From: SCTD01 sp963784675
GTDB lineage: Bacteria; Actinomycetota; Actinomycetes; Mycobacteriales; SCTD01
Direction: 5' to 3'
NCBI GenBank assembly: GCA_963784675.1
Contig: CAWASE010000002.1
Span: 310,001 to 374,000 of the forward strand
DNA: 64,000 bases
Shown: one piece after another, positions 43,761 through 52,328 of the stretch
How positions within the stretch are numbered: the first letter of the stretch is position 1
How the letters are laid out: the number at the start of each line of letters is the position of its first letter
Program-made: the position numbers and the translations under genes
The notes under the pieces: generated by a model
What the model saw: only the letters and a program-made list of their open reading frames with translations
Told to the model about the DNA's origin: nothing
Databases searched by the model: none

Positions 43761-44425
43761 ACGAGCAGGCCCGCCGCGTCCGGCGCGACAGCCTCGGGCT
43801 CGGCGTCGCCGTCGGCACCTACGGGTTGTCGTTCGGCGCGGCAGGAGCCACCGCCGGGCTCACCGTGCTGCAGACCTGCGTCCTGTCGCTGCTGATGTTC
43901 ACCGGCGCGTCGCAGTTCGCGCTCGTCGGGGTCCTCGGTGCGGGCGGCAGCGGCGTGGCCGCCGTCGCGTCGGCCCTGCTGCTCGGCGCCCGCAACACCC
44001 TCTATGCGGTGCGCGTCCAGGCGCTGGTGCCGGCGCGGGGCGCCCGGCGCCTGGGCGCTGCGCAGCTCACCATCGACGAGTCGACCGCGATGGCCGTCGG
44101 CGCGCCGGCACCGCTCGCACCGCTGGCCTTCTGGGTCACCGGGGTGACCGTCTACGTGCTCTGGAACCTCACCACGCTGCTCGGCGCCGTCGGAGCAGCC
44201 CGGCTCGGCGACCCCGGCGTCTTCGGGCTGGACGCCGCGGTGCCGGCGGCCTTCCTCGCCCTGCTCTGGCCGCGCCTGGCCGACCGCACCACGCGGCTCG
44301 TCGCTGCCGGCGGGGCGCTGGTCGCGCTGCTCGCGGTGCCGCTGCTGCCGGCCGGCGTGCCGGTGCTGCTGTCGGCGCTGGTGGTGCTGCCGCTGCTGCT
44401 CCGTCGCACGAGGACGTCGCCGTGA
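43757..44425 (+). CDS. azlC: AzlC family branched-chain amino acid exporter subunit
   Basis: About 222 residues with six or so hydrophobic segments. GVAVGTYGLSFGAAGATAGLT and LMFTGASQFALVGVLGAGGSG match the AzlC/YgaZ motif, followed by ALLLGARNTLYAVRVQAL. With AzlD it forms an exporter of branched-chain amino acids. No ATG, GTG or TTG is found at a sensible place. The frame appears to open at a CTG overlapping the MarR stop (CTGA), or the true start lies a few codons inside. The MarR-azlC-azlD arrangement suggests one transcript. Confidence 0.82.
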   Translation: MNEQARRVRRDSLGLGVAVGTYGLSFGAAGATAGLTVLQTCVLSLLMFTGASQFALVGVLGAGGSGVAAVASALLLGARNTLYAVRVQALVPARGARRLGAAQLTIDESTAMAVGAPAPLAPLAFWVTGVTVYVLWNLTTLLGAVGAARLGDPGVFGLDAAVPAAFLALLWPRLADRTTRLVAAGGALVALLAVPLLPAGVPVLLSALVVLPLLLRRTRTSP

Positions 44426-44721
44426 TCTGGGCTGCCGTGCTGGCCGGCTCGATCGGCTGCCTGCTGCTCAAGCTGGCCGGCTGGTCGCTGCCGTCCCGGG
44501 TCCTGGTGCGGCTGCAACGGGCGGCAGTCCTGCTGCCGATCCCGCTGCTGGCCGCGCTGGTCGTCGTCCAGACGGCGGCCGACGGTCGGCGCCTGACCCT
44601 CGACGCCCGCGCCGCCGGGCTGGCCGTCGCGGTCGTCCTGCTGCTGCTGCGGGCGCCCTTCCTGCTGGTGGTCGTCGCGGCGGCCGCGACCGCCGCCGTG
44701 CTGCGTGCCGTCGCCGGCTGA
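44422..44721 (+). CDS. azlD: AzlD family branched-chain amino acid transport protein
   Basis: A 99-residue membrane protein with three or four hydrophobic segments (VIWAAVLAGSIGCLLLKLAG, LLPIPLLAALVVVQTA, LAVAVVLLLLRAPFLLVVVAA). Its size and hydrophobicity profile, and the GTGA overlap with azlC, identify it as the small partner of the exporter. The sequence motifs of AzlD are weak, so context carries the call. It converges with the GspE-like gene, 7 bases apart. Confidence 0.85.
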   Translation: MIWAAVLAGSIGCLLLKLAGWSLPSRVLVRLQRAAVLLPIPLLAALVVVQTAADGRRLTLDARAAGLAVAVVLLLLRAPFLLVVVAAAATAAVLRAVAG

Positions 44722-44728
44722 GCCGCCG

Positions 44729-47062
44729 TCAGCCGGTGAGCGTGGACCGCGACAGCGCGGCCAGCACCCGTTCTTCCAGCAGCAGCGGTTCGACCGGCTT
44801 GCAGAGGTAGTCGTCGGCCCCGGCGCGCCGGGCATCGCGCTCGACCTGCGCGGAGGTGCTGCCGGTGAACAGGATCAGGGGCATCGTCAGGGTGCGCGGG
44901 TCGGCCCGCAGCAGCCGGATCAGCTCGACCCCGGACAGGTCGGGCAGGCCGTTGTCGACCAGCACCCCGTCGAAGTCCTGGGTGCCCACCAGCGAGAGGC
45001 CGTCGTCCGCGGTCGACGCCGTCACCACGTCGACCGAACCGGTGAGCGCCGCCGCGACGAAGGCGCAGACCGCCGGGTCGTCGTCGATGACCAGCAGCCG
45101 GGGGAGCCGGTCGGCGGCGCGCTGCGTCGGTACCGGCGCCGCCGCCCCGGCGACGGCGGTGCGGCACCACGGGCAGGTCGACCACTCAGCGTCCAAGGGC
45201 TTCTCGCAACCCCGGCAACGGTCTGAGCCGAGGGGGGTGCCGTCGAACGGGCAGCAGAGCATGTCGTCGGCCAGGGCTCGGGCGCACGACGGGCAGCGCG
45301 GCCCGGCCACCGTGTCGACGTGCGTGGAGCGCAGCACCTCCTCGTACGTCGTCTCGCCGCGGTGGGCGGCGGCCAGGGCGGACGCGCGCAGCGTGAGCAT
45401 CCCGTGGGCCCGGGCGGCCGCGCCGATGGCAGCCTCGGTCGGCGTCGTGAGCAGCACCTGACGCATCTGCGCGGTCACCGGCAGCACCTCGTAGACGCCG
45501 ACGCGTCCCTTGTAGCCGGTGCCGCCGCACTCCGCGCAGCCCTTGCCGCGCAGCGGGGTGGCGTCGGCGAGCTCGGCCTCGCCGATGCCCAGCAGGGCGA
45601 GCGTCCGCGGGCTCGGCGTGTACGGCGCGGCGCAGGCCGCGCACGGTCGGCGCACCAGCCGCTGAGCCAGGACCAGGGTCAGCGACGACGCCACCAGGAA
45701 CGGCTCGACGCCCATGTCGACCAGCCGGGTGACGGCCGCGACGGCATCGTTGGTGTGCAGCGTCGTCAGCACGAGGTGCCCGGTGAGCGAGGCCTGCAGC
45801 GCCAGCTCGGCGGTCTCGGGGTCGCGCACCTCGCCGACCAGCACGACGTCCGGATCCTGGCGCAGCACCGAGCGCAGGCCTCGCGCGAACGTCAGACCGG
45901 ACCGCTCGTGCACCTGCACCTGGGTGATGCCGGCGACCTGCACCTCGACCGGGTCCTCGAGGGTGACGATGTTGCGGTCGGGCGTCGAGACCTGCTGGAT
46001 GGCCGCGTACAGGGTGTTCGTCTTGCCCGAACCGGTCGGACCGGTGATGAGGATCAGGCCCTGCGCCTGCACGAGGGCGCTCGTCAGCAGCTCCAGCTGC
46101 GCGGGCGTCAGCCCGGTGTACGGCAGCAGCGGGACGTTGTCGGCGCGGGGCAGCAGCCGGATGACGACCTTCTCCCCGTGCAACGTCGGCAACGTCGAGA
46201 TGCGCGCCTCCACCACCATGCCGTCGACGGTCAGCCGGGCGCGGCCGTCCTGCGGGCGCCGCTTCTCGGCGATGTCGAGCCCCGAGACGATCTTGATGCG
46301 GCTGACGGTGGCGGCGGTGGCGTTGCGGGGAACCGTCATGACGTCGCGCAGCAGCCCGTCGACCCGGTAGCGGATCCGCAGCTCACCCGCCTGCGGCTCG
46401 ATGTGCACGTCGCTGGCCCGCGCGCGCACAGCGTCGGACAGCACGACGTTGACCAGCCGCACGATCGGCGCGGCCTCGACGCCCTGGGCGCCCGGATCGT
46501 CGTGGACGGTCTCCTGCACGTCCATCGCCTCGAAGAGCGTGTGCATGTCCGAGGCGTCCTCCGACAGGCTCCAGGCGCGCGCGAGGTGGTCGCGGATCTG
46601 GCTCTCGGTGGCCACCACCACGACCAGCTCGCCGGCGCCCGTGTAGACCTTGACGTCGTCCAGCGCCATGACGTTGGTGGGATCGGCGGTGGCGACGGTG
46701 ATCCGGGCGCCCTCGCGCTCGCTGGACAGCACCAGCACCCCGGAGCGCTCTGCGACGTTGCGAGGCAGCAGCTTGACCGCCTCGGGCTGGATCAAGGTGC
46801 GTCCCAGGTCGACCAGCGGGAGGGTCAGCGCGGCGGCGAGGGCGGTCGCGACCTCGCGCTCACCCGCGATCCCGCGCTCGATCACCAGCGCGCCGAGCCG
46901 CTTGCGCGGACGCCCGGGCGGCGTCGCCTCCTGCAGCAGCAGCAGCTCCTGCAGGGTGGCGTCGTCGAGCAGCCCCTGCTCCAGCAGCACCTCGCCGATG
47001 CGGCGGCGGCGCAGCGGCGGTGCGGGCAGGGAGCCGTAGGCGTCCGCGAGAAGGGGGTTCAC
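44729..47062 (-). CDS. GspE/PilB-type ATPase fused to zinc ribbons and a receiver domain
   Basis: A 777-residue protein. Residues 15-150 are a T2SSE_N/MshEN-like region (RIGEVLLEQGLLDDATLQELL). Residues 190-560 are the ATPase: Walker A GPTGSGKTNT near 340, TLEDPVEV as Asp box, VLVGEVRDPETAELALQ as Walker B, and TLHTNDAVAAVTRLVDMGVEP. The four-Cys CAACAAP...CAECGGTGYKGR insert is typical of GspE. Residues 585-645 hold further CxxC pairs (CPSC, CRGC, CPWC). Residues 655-777 are a receiver (RLLVIDDDP, acceptor Asp in VLVDNGLPD, FTGST, CKPVEP). I see no other pilus or secretion gene nearby, so its partners lie elsewhere. Confidence 0.9.
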   Translation of the reverse strand: MNPLLADAYGSLPAPPLRRRRIGEVLLEQGLLDDATLQELLLLQEATPPGRPRKRLGALVIERGIAGEREVATALAAALTLPLVDLGRTLIQPEAVKLLPRNVAERSGVLVLSSEREGARITVATADPTNVMALDDVKVYTGAGELVVVVATESQIRDHLARAWSLSEDASDMHTLFEAMDVQETVHDDPGAQGVEAAPIVRLVNVVLSDAVRARASDVHIEPQAGELRIRYRVDGLLRDVMTVPRNATAATVSRIKIVSGLDIAEKRRPQDGRARLTVDGMVVEARISTLPTLHGEKVVIRLLPRADNVPLLPYTGLTPAQLELLTSALVQAQGLILITGPTGSGKTNTLYAAIQQVSTPDRNIVTLEDPVEVQVAGITQVQVHERSGLTFARGLRSVLRQDPDVVLVGEVRDPETAELALQASLTGHLVLTTLHTNDAVAAVTRLVDMGVEPFLVASSLTLVLAQRLVRRPCAACAAPYTPSPRTLALLGIGEAELADATPLRGKGCAECGGTGYKGRVGVYEVLPVTAQMRQVLLTTPTEAAIGAAARAHGMLTLRASALAAAHRGETTYEEVLRSTHVDTVAGPRCPSCARALADDMLCCPFDGTPLGSDRCRGCEKPLDAEWSTCPWCRTAVAGAAAPVPTQRAADRLPRLLVIDDDPAVCAFVAAALTGSVDVVTASTADDGLSLVGTQDFDGVLVDNGLPDLSGVELIRLLRADPRTLTMPLILFTGSTSAQVERDARRAGADDYLCKPVEPLLLEERVLAALSRSTLTG

Positions 47063-47196
47063 CCAGCAGGCATCGGCCGGTGGTGGCGTGAGGTGTAGCG
47101 GGGTTCGCCCGGACGGCCCAACGGCCGGGCAGCCCGACGGCACCACGGCACCACCGTTGCGCGGCCTGCGGCGGCGGATCCGGGTCGAGCCGGGGC

Positions 47197-47853
47197 TCAG
47201 GCCCGGTCGTCCACGCCGACGAAGGGCTCACCGAGGCCGGGGCTGCTCGGGTGCTGGTCGCGGAGCTGCTGCTCGCCCTTGGCCTGCCGGCGCTGCTTGC
47301 GCTCGGCCCGTCGCTCGCGGTCCTCGCGCTTGCGCGCTGCGGAGTCGGGCGCGGCCCCGGCCCCCGCCTCCGGCGCGAGCTGGTCGCCGAGCTCGCGCAG
47401 CTGCTCGCGCAGGAAGTCGCGGGTCGCCACCTCTCCCAGCGTCTGGCGGAGCGAGGCGACCTCGCGGGTGAGGTACTCGACGTCGGCCTGCAGGCGCTCG
47501 TTCTGGCCGCGGTCCTCCTCCATGCTGATCCGGTCGCGGTCGGCCTGCCGGTTCTGCGCGAGCAGGATCAGCGGCGCCGCGTAGGACGCCTGCAACGACA
47601 GGATCAGCGTGAGCAGCGTGAAGTTGGTGGCGCGAGGGTCGAACTGCGCCGAGACCGGCAGGAAGGTGTTCCACAGCAGCCAGACGATGACCAGCGCGGT
47701 GAGGTAGACGAGAAACCTCGCGGTACCGAGGAACCGGGCGATCTGCTCCGACACCCGACCGAACGCGTCGGGGTCGTAGTGGGGGCGCGGCACGCCCCGT
47801 CGCGGCGTGAGCGGGGTGTCCAGCCGGACCTTGCGGGCGCGACGCTCAGCCAT
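47197..47853 (-). CDS. DUF1003 domain-containing membrane protein
   Basis: A 218-residue protein with two TM segments (FLVYLTALVIVWLLWNTFL and FTLLTLILSLQASYAAPLIL), and the DUF1003 pattern DPRATNFTLLTL ... LLAQNRQADRDR. A coiled-coil-like Arg/Glu-rich C terminus follows. The family has no proven role. It overlaps the start region of the CBS protein by 8 bases, so they are co-transcribed. The pair is similar to the Rv1232c-Rv1234 region near mycobacterial mrp. About 135 bases before it, on the 5' side of the GspE gene, contain an inverted repeat (GCCCGGACGGCC-type). Confidence 0.88.
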   Translation of the reverse strand: MAERRARKVRLDTPLTPRRGVPRPHYDPDAFGRVSEQIARFLGTARFLVYLTALVIVWLLWNTFLPVSAQFDPRATNFTLLTLILSLQASYAAPLILLAQNRQADRDRISMEEDRGQNERLQADVEYLTREVASLRQTLGEVATRDFLREQLRELGDQLAPEAGAGAAPDSAARKREDRERRAERKQRRQAKGEQQLRDQHPSSPGLGEPFVGVDDRA

Positions 47854-49111
47854 GGTCGGCTCGCTTGCGCGAGTCGCGCCAGCCCTGCGGCAGCACGTGG
47901 TCCAGCACGTCGTCGACCGTGACGGCCCCGAGCAGCCGCTGCTCGGAGTCGACGACAGGCACCGCCACCAGGTTGTAGGACGCGAGGTGCCGCGTGACGT
48001 CGCTGAGCGGGCAGTCCGGCGCCAACGGGTCGACGTCGGTGTCGATCACGCTCGAGACCAGCGCCGACGGCGGCTCGCGCAGCAGCCGCTGGAAGTGGGC
48101 GGTGCCCAGGAAGCGGCCGGTCGGCGTCTCGGTCGGGGGCCGGACGACGTACACCTGCGCGGCCAGCGCGGGCGACAGGTCGGGGTTGCGGATGCGGGCG
48201 AGCGCCTCGGCCACCGTCGCGTTGGGCGGCAGCATCACCGGCTCGGGGGTCATGAGCCCGCCTGCGGTGTCGTCGCTGTAGGCCAGCAGGCCGCGCACCG
48301 GGCCGGCCTCCTCGGGCTCCATCAGCTGCAGCAGCCGCTCGGCGTCCGCCGCCGGCAGCTCGCCGAGCAGGTCGGCGGCGTCGTCGGGCGCCATCGCCTC
48401 CAGGACGTCGGCGGCGCGCTCGTCCTCCAGCCCACCGAGCAGCTCGACCTGCTCGTCCTCGCTCATCTCCTCCAGGACGTCGGCCAGCCGTTCGTCGTCC
48501 AGCGCCGCGGCGATCTCGGCCCGCCGCTTGCCGGACAGGTCGTGCATGACGCCGGCGAGGTCGGCCGGCCGCAGCTTCTCGAACACGGCCAGCAGGTTCG
48601 CCGCCCCCTGCGCGTCCTCGGGCAGCGCGAAGCCGTCGACCTCGTCCCACCCGACCTGCAGCACCTCGCCGCGACGACGGCGTCCGGGCAGGCCGCCGGT
48701 GCCGCCCTTGCGGACGGCGACGCGGTTCACCAGCCAGTCGCCGGTGCGGGTCTGCTCCATCGCCAGGTCCAGGACGGCGACCTTCTCCCCGGTGGCCTTC
48801 AGCGTCACCTGACGGTCGAGCAGCTCGGCCAGCACGAGCGTCTCGCCGATGCGCTTGTCGAAGCGGCGCAGGCTGACCGTGCCGGTCGTCAGCACCACAG
48901 CCTCGGGGTCGATGGCGTTCACCCGGCCGATCGGGACGAAGATCCGGCGGCGGGCCTGGATCTCGACGGCCAGGCCCAGCACGCGCGGCGGATCGGTCCC
49001 GAGGCGCAGCGCCACCAGGACGTCCCGCACCCGTCCCACCTGGTCGCCCAGCGGGTCGAACACCGGCAGCCCGGCCAGCCGTGCGGTGAAGACGCGCGCG
49101 CCGGTGCTCAT
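47846..49111 (-). CDS. MgtE N-domain/CBS/PRC-barrel protein lacking the transporter membrane domain
   Basis: A 421-residue cytosolic protein. Residues 1-150 resemble PRC-barrel repeats (LPVFDPLGDQVGRVRDVLVA). Residues 185-280 have the MgtE intracellular helical repeat (LDDERLADVLEEMSEDEQVELLGGLEDERAADVLEAM). Residues 285-415 are two CBS domains (GLMTPEPVMLPPNATVAEAL, LVAVPVVDSEQRLLGAVTVDDVLD). In true MgtE magnesium channels these parts gate a five-helix pore; no pore is encoded here. It may sense magnesium or nucleotides and act with the neighbouring DUF1003 protein (inference). Confidence 0.85.
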   Translation of the reverse strand: MSTGARVFTARLAGLPVFDPLGDQVGRVRDVLVALRLGTDPPRVLGLAVEIQARRRIFVPIGRVNAIDPEAVVLTTGTVSLRRFDKRIGETLVLAELLDRQVTLKATGEKVAVLDLAMEQTRTGDWLVNRVAVRKGGTGGLPGRRRRGEVLQVGWDEVDGFALPEDAQGAANLLAVFEKLRPADLAGVMHDLSGKRRAEIAAALDDERLADVLEEMSEDEQVELLGGLEDERAADVLEAMAPDDAADLLGELPAADAERLLQLMEPEEAGPVRGLLAYSDDTAGGLMTPEPVMLPPNATVAEALARIRNPDLSPALAAQVYVVRPPTETPTGRFLGTAHFQRLLREPPSALVSSVIDTDVDPLAPDCPLSDVTRHLASYNLVAVPVVDSEQRLLGAVTVDDVLDHVLPQGWRDSRKRADHG

Positions 49112-49219
49112 GTCCTGCCCGGGCGCTCGATCACGCGCGTGACGCTACCGCCGGGGGTGCGTCGGTCCGGGGACCTCGCGTGCGGCACGATGGTGCAAAC
49201 CGAACGCCGTTCTAGGGAG

Positions 49220-49987
49220 ATGCCCGTGACCGTCCTCGACCGCTTCCGTCTCGACGACAAGGTCGTCGTGGTGACCGGTGCCTCCTCCGGCCTGGGCGTC
49301 GCCTTCGCCCAGGCCTTCGCCGAGGCCGGCGCCGATCTGGTCCTCGGAGCGCGGCGCGTGGACCGCCTGCCCGAGACCGGTGCGCTCGTCGAGGCGGCGG
49401 GGCGTCGCTATGCGCACCTGCAGACCGACGTGACCGTGCCCGAGCAGTGCACCGCGCTCGTGCAGCACGCGCTCGACACGTTCGGACGGGTCGACGTGCT
49501 CGTCAACAACGCCGGTCTCGGCTGGGCCAAGCCAGCGACGCGGGAGACGCCTGCGGAGTTCCTGCGGGTCATCGACGTGAACCTCAACGGCGCCTACTGG
49601 TGCGCGCAGGCCTTCGGTCGGCTGGCCCCGGCGGGGGGCTCCATCATCAACATCTCCAGCGTGCTGGGCCTGCACCCCGGTGCGCTGCCGCAGGCCGCCT
49701 ACGCCGCGTCCAAGGCAGGGCTCATCGGCCTCACGCGCGACCTCGCGGCGCAGTGGACCGGCCGCAAGAACATCCGCGTCAACGCGATCGCCCCCGGCTA
49801 CTTCCCGACCGAGATGACGGACGAGATGGACCCGTCGGAGGCCGAGTTCGTCAAGGCCATCACGCCCGCCGGGCGCCTGGGCGACCCGTCCGAGCTGGCG
49901 TCGGTCGGCGTGTTCCTGGCCAGCGACGCCGCGTCCTACGTCACGGGCGTGACGCTGCCCGTCGACGGTGGCATGACCATGCCGTAG
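49220..49987 (+). CDS. SDR family NAD(P)-dependent oxidoreductase
   Basis: A 255-residue classical short-chain dehydrogenase. The cofactor motif is TGASSGLG near residues 16-23, NNAG is near 94, and the catalytic Ser, Tyr and Lys are in INISSVLG and YAASKAG. The C terminus ends with VTGVTLPVDGGMTMP, the usual family end. ARRVDRLPE near the second strand suggests NADP(H) preference. Substrate unknown. TCTAGGGAG lies directly upstream of the ATG at 49220, which could serve as ribosome site. It converges with the OppC-like gene. Confidence 0.92.
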   Translation: MPVTVLDRFRLDDKVVVVTGASSGLGVAFAQAFAEAGADLVLGARRVDRLPETGALVEAAGRRYAHLQTDVTVPEQCTALVQHALDTFGRVDVLVNNAGLGWAKPATRETPAEFLRVIDVNLNGAYWCAQAFGRLAPAGGSIINISSVLGLHPGALPQAAYAASKAGLIGLTRDLAAQWTGRKNIRVNAIAPGYFPTEMTDEMDPSEAEFVKAITPAGRLGDPSELASVGVFLASDAASYVTGVTLPVDGGMTMP

Positions 49988-50003
49988 AGGTGCTCGCGGG
50001 CGC

Positions 50004-50879
50004 TCACCGCTGCTGACGCAGGCCTTCACCGACCAGCACGAGCGCAGCCACCGTCGTCACCATGAACAGCCCCGGGAACACCAGCAGGTGCGGCGCGCGA
50101 GCGAGGTCGTCCTGCGCCTGGAACAGCTGGATCCCCCACGACTGCGTCGGTCGCTGCAGGCCGACGCCGGCGAAGGTGAGCGTCGCCTCGGCGGCGATGA
50201 CGACCCCGGCGTAGGCGCTGCTGAACACCAGCAGGGGGCGGACGGCGTGGGGCAGCACGTGCCGTCGCAGGATGCGCAGCGGCGACGCACCGAGCGCGCG
50301 CGCGGCGGTGACGTGGTCGCGTTCGCGCACCTCCAGCACGCTGGCGCGCAGGACCCGCGCCATGGGCGGCCAGCCGAACACGATCAGCACGGCGGCGACC
50401 ACCGGGACGCCTCGCTGCGCGCGCCCGCTGAGGACCAGCACGCCACCGAGCACCAGGGGCACGCCGGTCCACACGTCGGTGACGCGCGACAGCAGCGCGT
50501 CGGTCCGTCCACCGGCGTAGCCGGCGAGCGCACCGACCACGACGGCCACCAGCGTCGTCCCGGCGATGACGAGCAGCGCCAGCCCGAGGCTGGTCCGGGT
50601 GCCGTACACGGTCTGCGCGAGGTAGTCGCAGCCCTGCAGGTCGTAGCCGAACAGGTGCCCGCGACCGGGGGCCTGCAGGCTGCGGCCCAGTCGGCACTGC
50701 TCGGGGTCGGCGCGCGCCACGGCTCCGGGGAAGACGGCGAGCAGCGTGAGCACCGCGAGCAGCCCGGTGCCGCTGCGCAGCGGGACGTTAGCCTGGGCGC
50801 GCCGACGCGGTGCAGCCGTCGCCGCGGTCGGCGGCGCTGTCCCGTCGCTCACACCAGGGAGCATGCCGTCCCCAGACAT
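50004..50879 (-). CDS. ABC transporter permease, OppC/DppC type
   Basis: A 291-residue protein with about six hydrophobic segments. It has the OppC landmark GHLFGYDLQGCDYLAQTVYGTRTS, and the cytoplasmic EAA loop (ARVLRASVLEVRERDHVTAARALGASPLRILRRHVLP), which contacts the ATPase. It would form half of a peptide or nickel importer channel. The first 35 residues are low complexity. The oppB-like gene is transcribed in the opposite direction with only 14 bases between start codons. No solute-binding protein or ATPase genes lie nearby. Confidence 0.88.
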   Translation of the reverse strand: MSGDGMLPGVSDGTAPPTAATAAPRRRAQANVPLRSGTGLLAVLTLLAVFPGAVARADPEQCRLGRSLQAPGRGHLFGYDLQGCDYLAQTVYGTRTSLGLALLVIAGTTLVAVVVGALAGYAGGRTDALLSRVTDVWTGVPLVLGGVLVLSGRAQRGVPVVAAVLIVFGWPPMARVLRASVLEVRERDHVTAARALGASPLRILRRHVLPHAVRPLLVFSSAYAGVVIAAEATLTFAGVGLQRPTQSWGIQLFQAQDDLARAPHLLVFPGLFMVTTVAALVLVGEGLRQQR

Positions 50880-50893
50880 CCGTTGTCGAGGTC

Positions 50894-51844
50894 GTGGTGC
50901 TGAGGTTCGTCGCGGGGCGTGCGCTCCAGCTGGTGCTGAGCCTGTGGTTGGCGCTCACCGTCATCTTCCTCGCCGTCACCCAGCTGCCCGGCGATCCCGT
51001 CCGGGCGCTGTTCGGGTTCAAGCCGCCCCCGCCGGAGGTGTACGAGCGCGTCCGCGCGCAGTTCCACTTCGGCGAGCCGGTGCTCCAGCAGTACGCCGGG
51101 TACCTCGGCGGGGTGCTCCGCGGCGACCTGGGCAACAGCTATCCGCTGAACCCCTACGGCGCCGCGACCGTCGGGGCGCCGGTCACGGACACGGTGCGGG
51201 CGGCCCTGCCGGTCAGCCTCGCGCTGCTGGTCGCCTCGATCGCGCTGCAGGCCGCGGTGGGGATCGTGGCCGGGACGCTGGCGGCGCGACGGCGCACCCG
51301 GACCTCGGCGGGGCTGTACGCCTGGGGTCTGCTGCTGGTGAGCACTCCCGTGCTGGTCGGGGCCTACCTGCTGCGCAGCACGCTCGCGACCGGGCTCGGC
51401 TGGTTCCCGGCCCGGGGACTGTCCGAGGGCCCGACGTCCTACCTGCTGCCGGTGCTCGCGCTGTCGGCGCTGTCGACCGGGTACGTCGTGCTGCTGACCC
51501 GCTCGCAGGTGCGCGAGACCCTGCAGGCTCCGTACATCGCAGCGGCCCGCGGTCGTGGGCTGTCGCCGGCGCTCATCCTGCGCCGGCACGCGCTGCGCCC
51601 CTCGCTGATCCCGGTGGTCGCCTTCCTCGCCGGAAACCTCGGACAGCTGTTCGTCGGCCTGTTCATCGTCGAAGGGGTCTTCGAGCTGCCGGGGGTCGGC
51701 GGCGCGCTGTTCACGGCCATCGGCGAGCGGGACCGGGCGCTGCTGGTCGGCCTCGTCACGGTCGTCATGGTCTCCGTCATCGTGGCGAACGCCCTGGCCG
51801 ACGTGCTCGTCGCCGCGCTCGACCCGCGGGTACGGCTGGCCTAG
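50894..51844 (+). CDS. ABC transporter permease, OppB/DppB type
   Basis: A 316-residue membrane protein. The N-terminal helix (RFVAGRALQLVLSLWLALTVIFLAV) and TQLPGDPVRALFG are the DppB signature. The EAA loop (LTRSQVRETLQAPYIAAARGRGLSPALILRRHAL) and LFVGLFIVEGVFELPGVGGALFTAI near the C terminus confirm it. It should pair with the OppC-like protein encoded on the other strand. Start is GTG at 50894 or 50897. There is no ribosome site clear of the divergent gene, so its promoter must overlap the oppC 5' coding region. Confidence 0.9.
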   Translation: MVLRFVAGRALQLVLSLWLALTVIFLAVTQLPGDPVRALFGFKPPPPEVYERVRAQFHFGEPVLQQYAGYLGGVLRGDLGNSYPLNPYGAATVGAPVTDTVRAALPVSLALLVASIALQAAVGIVAGTLAARRRTRTSAGLYAWGLLLVSTPVLVGAYLLRSTLATGLGWFPARGLSEGPTSYLLPVLALSALSTGYVVLLTRSQVRETLQAPYIAAARGRGLSPALILRRHALRPSLIPVVAFLAGNLGQLFVGLFIVEGVFELPGVGGALFTAIGERDRALLVGLVTVVMVSVIVANALADVLVAALDPRVRLA

Positions 51845-51893
51845 CTGCGGCTCGCGGTCAGCCGGTGACCGGCGTCAGGCGGCCCCGCAAGGG

Positions 51894-52328
51894 TCAGGCC
51901 TTCGTCACCACGACCGCGTAGGACCCCACGCCGAGCAGGCGGCTGCCGGCGATCTCCGCGGTCTTGGTGAGCAGCTGGGTGACGGCTCCGGAGCCGGCGT
52001 CGAACTCGACGTCCTCGACCTTGCCGAGGTCGTCGCCCGCGTCGCTGAGCACGCGCTTGCCCTTGAGGTGGTGGTGCTTGTCCAGGAAGGTGGCGATCTC
52101 GCCCTCGGCCACGACGAAGACCTCGGGCCCGGGCACCGTCACCGCATCGACGCCGAACGCGGTCAGGGCCGACCACAGGACGACGTCGGCGTCGCCCTCG
52201 GTCTTCTTCAGCCGGACGGCGACGACCTGGCGCGTGCCGGGGTCGACGGCGAACCCGTCTACCTTGCCGATCGTGGTCGCGCTGGCAGTGCTGACGACCT
52301 TGCGGCCGTCGGCCTCGGAGAACCTCAC
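51894..52328 (-). CDS. PRC-barrel domain protein
   Basis: A 144-residue protein with two PRC-barrel-like repeats: SEADGRKVVSTASATTIGKVDGFAVDPGTRQVVAVRL at the start and LSDAGDDLGKVEDVEFDAGSGAVTQLL near residues 95-120. PRC barrels bind RNA, quinone-protein complexes or proteins; in actinobacteria such proteins are also linked to spore or stress programmes, but no function can be assigned here. It starts with GTG and overlaps the stop of the upstream PRC gene by 4 bases, so the two are co-translated. Confidence 0.85.
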   Translation of the reverse strand: MRFSEADGRKVVSTASATTIGKVDGFAVDPGTRQVVAVRLKKTEGDADVVLWSALTAFGVDAVTVPGPEVFVVAEGEIATFLDKHHHLKGKRVLSDAGDDLGKVEDVEFDAGSGAVTQLLTKTAEIAGSRLLGVGSYAVVVTKA

